NCBI GenBank assembly: GCA_002842045.1
Contig: PHBX01000017.1
Coordinates: 1-64,000 of the forward strand
DNA: 64,000 nt
Direction of reading: 5' to 3'
From: Chloroflexi bacterium HGW-Chloroflexi-3
Lineage (GTDB): Bacteria; Chloroflexota; Anaerolineae; Anaerolineales; Anaerolineaceae
Both the position numbers and the translations under genes were made by a program. Below are positions 61,231 through 64,000 of this stretch, piece by piece. Under the pieces are notes generated by a model. It saw nothing but the letters and a program-made list of their open reading frames with translations. It had not been told where the DNA came from and ran no database searches. Position 1 is the stretch's first letter; every line of letters begins with the position of its first letter.

Positions 61231-62691
61231 ATGCTACGACCGAGTTGTGAGAAAATTGAGAAACTGGCTAAGACGTACAATACAATCCCAATTTGCAAGG
61301 AAATATATGCCGACGTGATCACACCGATTACACTGCTGCGTAAGCTTTCGCAAATCAGCCGAAAGTATTATCTGCTGGAGAGTATTGAGGGCGGTGAAAA
61401 GTGGGCACGATACTCCTTCCTGGGGTTTGATCCCATACTTCATGTGACGTGCAAAGATAGTATTGTAACCATGGAAGGTGATGAGACAAAGATTGTTCAG
61501 ACCGAAAAGCCCCTTGAGGTATTGAGGGAGCTATTGGCTAAGTATCGGGCACCGAAACTTGACGATATGCCTCCTTTCACGGGGGGGCTTGTGGGGTATT
61601 TCGCCTACTCGATGATTGGATATGCTGAACCGATTTTAAAAATTAAAAGCGATGATTTAAACGATTTCGACTTGATGCTGTTCGATAAAGTCATCGCCTA
61701 TGACCACCTGAAGCAAAAGATTTGCATTGTGGTGAATATGAATACCGATCATGTGATGGAAAACTATGGCAAGGCGGTATCGGAGATTGAGGGCATTATC
61801 CGCATCATCACCGATTCACAGCCGCTCCCCAAGCTGCGTACGTACGGAAAAGCAGATTTTTCATGCAATGTATCCAAGGAAGCTTATTTCGCGATGGTGG
61901 AGAAAACCAAGGAATATATCCGGGACGGCGATATTTTTCAGGCGGTTATCTCACTTCGGTTTGAAAGTGAGTATCATAGCAGCTTGATCAACGCTTATCG
62001 CGTGCTTCGCACCACCAACCCCTCCCCGTATATGGTGTATATGAACATTAATAATGTTGAAATCATGAGCACATCCCCCGAAACTCTGGTTCGCTTGCGG
62101 AATGGAAGACTTTGCACGTTCCCGGTTGCTGGTTCCAGACCAAGGGGCGCTACGCCGCAGGAGGATATCGCGCTGGAGCAGGAACTGCTGCAAGACGAGA
62201 AGGAGCTATCGGAGCACAACATGCTGGTGGATCTGGCGAGAAATGATTTAGGTAAAATTTCGAATTTCTCTTCTGTGAAAGTGATGGACTATATGATGAT
62301 TCACCGATACTCCAAGATCATGCATATCGCCTCCTGCGTGGAAAGCGAGATACGCGACGATCGTGACGCCTATGACGCGATTGAAGCCATCCTGCCCGCA
62401 GGGACACTATCGGGGGCGCCTAAAATACGTACCTGCGAAATTATTGAGGAACTGGAGCCCGAGGCGCGCGGTATTTATGGCGGAGCCCTCGGTTATGTGG
62501 ATTTTACCGGCAATCTTGATACCTGTATTGCCATACGCATGGCCGTGAAGAAAAACGACAGGGTCTACGTGCAGGCTGGCGGCGGGATCGTAGCCGATAG
62601 CGTTCCCGAACTGGAGTATGCGGAAGCGGGAAACAAGGCAAGAGCTGTTATCAACGCAATACTTCATGCAAGCGAGGTGGATGACGAATGA
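61231..62691 (+). CDS. trpE: anthranilate synthase component I
   Basis: About 486 residues. Converts chorismate with ammonia from TrpG to anthranilate. Signatures: LLESIEGGEKWARYSFLGFDP (feedback-related N-terminal motif), SKEAYFAMVEKTKEYIRDGDIFQAVIS, NPSPYMVYM, STSPETLVRL, PVAGSRPRGAT, EKELSEHNMLVDLARNDLG and LPAGTLSGAPKIR, ending QAGGGIVADSVPELEYAEAGNKARAV. The codon usage and the protein look Clostridia-like. The SD AAAGGAG (61188-61194) is far upstream, and start candidates are GTG 61222 and ATG 61231; ATG is preferred from the family N-terminus. Overlaps trpG by 4 bp. Confidence 0.94.
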   Translation: MLRPSCEKIEKLAKTYNTIPICKEIYADVITPITLLRKLSQISRKYYLLESIEGGEKWARYSFLGFDPILHVTCKDSIVTMEGDETKIVQTEKPLEVLRELLAKYRAPKLDDMPPFTGGLVGYFAYSMIGYAEPILKIKSDDLNDFDLMLFDKVIAYDHLKQKICIVVNMNTDHVMENYGKAVSEIEGIIRIITDSQPLPKLRTYGKADFSCNVSKEAYFAMVEKTKEYIRDGDIFQAVISLRFESEYHSSLINAYRVLRTTNPSPYMVYMNINNVEIMSTSPETLVRLRNGRLCTFPVAGSRPRGATPQEDIALEQELLQDEKELSEHNMLVDLARNDLGKISNFSSVKVMDYMMIHRYSKIMHIASCVESEIRDDRDAYDAIEAILPAGTLSGAPKIRTCEIIEELEPEARGIYGGALGYVDFTGNLDTCIAIRMAVKKNDRVYVQAGGGIVADSVPELEYAEAGNKARAVINAILHASEVDDE

Positions 62692-63272
62692 TTTTATTAA
62701 TTGATAACTACGACAGCTTCTCCTATAACCTTGTGCAGCTTGCGGGTGGTATTAACACTGATATTCAAGTGATCCGCAACGATGAACTGACAACAGAGCA
62801 GATCCGCGCGCTGCATCCTTCGCACATCATCCTTTCCCCCGGACCGGGCTACCCCAAAGATGCCGGCGTATGTGAAGAGGTGATCGCAAGCTTTAAGAGA
62901 GAAGTGCCGATTCTGGGGGTCTGCCTGGGACACCAGGCAATTTGTGAGGTGTTCGGCGCAAAAATCACCCATGCGGTTCAGTTGATGCATGGGAAAAAGA
63001 GCAACATTCATCTTGAGAGCACCAGCCCAATTTTTCAGGGATTGCCCACAACAATTGAAGCAGCCCGTTATCATTCGCTGATTGCAAAGCGGGATACCAT
63101 TCCGGGCGAACTCGCGGTCATTGCCGAAGATGACATTGGCGAGGTGATGGCGGTCAAGCACAGACAGTTTGATGTCTATGGATTGCAGTTTCATCCGGAA
63201 TCTATTTTAACACCGAAAGGCAACGTAATCATGCAAAATTTCTTGCGTTTGGAGGATGGTCGTAATGATTAG
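62688..63272 (+). CDS. trpG: anthranilate synthase component II (glutamine amidotransferase)
   Basis: 194 residues. NYDSFSYNLVQ, then ILSPGPGYPKDAG, the amidotransferase nucleophile motif LGVCLGHQAI with Cys, and QFHPESILTPKG with the catalytic His and Glu. Supplies ammonia to TrpE. Overlaps trpE (ATGA) and trpD, so the three genes are coupled. Not fused to trpD or trpE. Confidence 0.95.
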   Translation: MILLIDNYDSFSYNLVQLAGGINTDIQVIRNDELTTEQIRALHPSHIILSPGPGYPKDAGVCEEVIASFKREVPILGVCLGHQAICEVFGAKITHAVQLMHGKKSNIHLESTSPIFQGLPTTIEAARYHSLIAKRDTIPGELAVIAEDDIGEVMAVKHRQFDVYGLQFHPESILTPKGNVIMQNFLRLEDGRND

Positions 63273-64000
63273 AGAAGCTATACACCGCGTCATTGAAAGA
63301 GAGGATCTCTCATTTGAAACAACCCGGCTTGTCATGGACGAGATCATGCAGGGACTGGCCACCAATGCGCAGATCGCAGCCTTTTTAACGGCATTGCGCA
63401 TGAAGGGTGAGACCATTGACGAAATTACCGCCTGCGCGAATGTGATGCGGGAGCGCTGCACCAAGCTTCCACATACCGGCGATGTTCTGGAAATTGTAGG
63501 GACCGGCGGAGATGAGTCCTATACCTTCAACATTTCCACCGTCGCCGCTTTTGTGATCGCAGCAGCGGGTGTCCCTGTTGCCAAGCACGGCAACCGCAGT
63601 GTTTCCAGCAAGTGCGGAGCGGCAGATTTACTCGAGGCGTTGGGCGTCAGGCTGGATCTAACTGCACAGCAAAGCGGGCAGGTCTTGGAGCAGGCAGGCA
63701 TGTGTTTCATGTTTGCACCTGTCTACCACGCGTCCATGAAGTATGCAGCTCCCGTCCGCAAAGAAATGGGCACACGCACCATCTTTAATATATTGGGACC
63801 CATGGCGAATCCGGCAAGTGCCACGATCCAGCTGCTGGGCGTATATGATGAAAAGTTGGTCGTGCCGCTGGCACAGGTGCTATTGAATCTGGGTGTGAAG
63901 CGTGCGATGGTGGTTCATGGAAACGATGGACTCGATGAAATCTCGCTGATCACCACAACAACCGTGTGTGAAGTGAACGGTGGGCAGTTGAGCGAATTTA
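63265..64000 (+). CDS. trpD: anthranilate phosphoribosyltransferase (partial, runs off window)
   Basis: At least 245 residues from ATG 63265, truncated by the window end. Residues 1-60 form the N-terminal helical domain. GTGGDES, AKHGNRSVSSKCGAADLLEALG, FAPVYHASMK and NILGPMANPAS are the anthranilate- and PRPP-binding motifs. Transfers a phosphoribosyl group to anthranilate. Preceded by GGAGGATGG in the trpG end; overlaps trpG by 8 bp. Confidence 0.93.
   Translation, partial: MIREAIHRVIEREDLSFETTRLVMDEIMQGLATNAQIAAFLTALRMKGETIDEITACANVMRERCTKLPHTGDVLEIVGTGGDESYTFNISTVAAFVIAAAGVPVAKHGNRSVSSKCGAADLLEALGVRLDLTAQQSGQVLEQAGMCFMFAPVYHASMKYAAPVRKEMGTRTIFNILGPMANPASATIQLLGVYDEKLVVPLAQVLLNLGVKRAMVVHGNDGLDEISLITTTTVCEVNGGQLSEF

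Noticed and set aside
1..64000. CRISPR arrays, tRNA genes, rRNA genes
   Set aside because: I saw no array of direct repeats, no cloverleaf with a CCA end and no rRNA sequence; only the SRP RNA and T-box are clear RNAs.

Overview
The window looks like a chromosomal stretch from an anaerobic or facultative, non-phototrophic member of the Chloroflexota, most likely class Anaerolineae. The pointers are moderate GC, lipoproteins with Thr/Pro-rich or acidic linkers and no outer-membrane genes, a menaquinone methyltransferase beside many multihaem cytochromes, and protein styles typical of that class. This is inference from protein character; no 16S rRNA is present.

Layout. 1-361 holds the C-terminal part of a subtilisin-like protease whose 5' part is missing. 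0.4-10.3 kb is mostly housekeeping: SLC13 transporter, class V aminotransferase, ABC-F ATPase, THEP1-like NTPase, GAF-GAF histidine kinase overlapping menaquinone methyltransferase, two further methyltransferases, and the SRP RNA at 10314-10420 (minus strand). 10.6-15.0 kb is a DtxR-type regulator with a complete ferric-iron ABC importer. 15.1-17.9 kb carries a trans-sulfuration-type PLP enzyme, a DUF2804 protein and a YfcE-type phosphoesterase. 18.3-25.0 kb is a respiratory cytochrome locus: a 10-haem lipoprotein, a NapC/NirT-like 9-haem anchor protein, a second 9-haem membrane-anchored cytochrome, and a b-type cytochrome with a haem-c tail, with three strong terminators dividing it. 25-37 kb has a zinc-ribbon protein, an ATP-grasp ligase, an ABC exporter, an ArsR/small thioredoxin/ArsP-type permease cassette with matching palindromes, a membrane thioredoxin-like protein, DegV, an MFS transporter and RecD2. 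37.3-44.5 kb has an AbiEi/AbiEii toxin-antitoxin pair and a TetR-controlled MacB-like ABC efflux cassette. 44.6-52.8 kb is mixed housekeeping, ending in a LysR regulator. 53.1-56.3 kb is the locus I find most interesting. 56.3-60.5 kb has a DUF624 protein, a short DnaE polymerase and a cupin. 60.6-64.0 kb has a decayed transposase piece and then a trp operon (trpE, trpG, partial trpD) under a consensus promoter and a T-box with a TGG specifier, which looks Firmicutes-like.

Main hunt result. At 53063-54436 an 11-haem cytochrome c lipoprotein is interrupted by one in-frame TGA (codon 88). The downstream part has no signal peptide of its own, the reading frame is kept on both sides, and a hairpin with a G-first apical loop starts 11 nt after the TGA, as expected for a bacterial SECIS. 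I therefore read it as a candidate selenocysteine-containing multihaem cytochrome. It is divergent from a LysR regulator with a perfect T-N11-A palindrome between them, and is followed by a lipoprotein of four rhodanese domains made by a 786-bp tandem duplication. The combination recalls the Ext (ExtH rhodanese/ExtKL cytochrome) chalcogen-oxyanion reduction cluster of Geobacter, here without a porin and in a different phylum.

How the parts fit. Menaquinone made with MenG would feed the membrane-anchored cytochromes of the 18-25 kb locus, which could pass electrons to the exported multihaem lipoproteins. The iron importer would supply haem iron. The sulfur- or selenium-handling functions (rhodanese, trans-sulfuration enzyme) and the candidate Sec cytochrome suggest chalcogen chemistry outside the membrane. 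These links are inference; the gene calls themselves are mostly secure.
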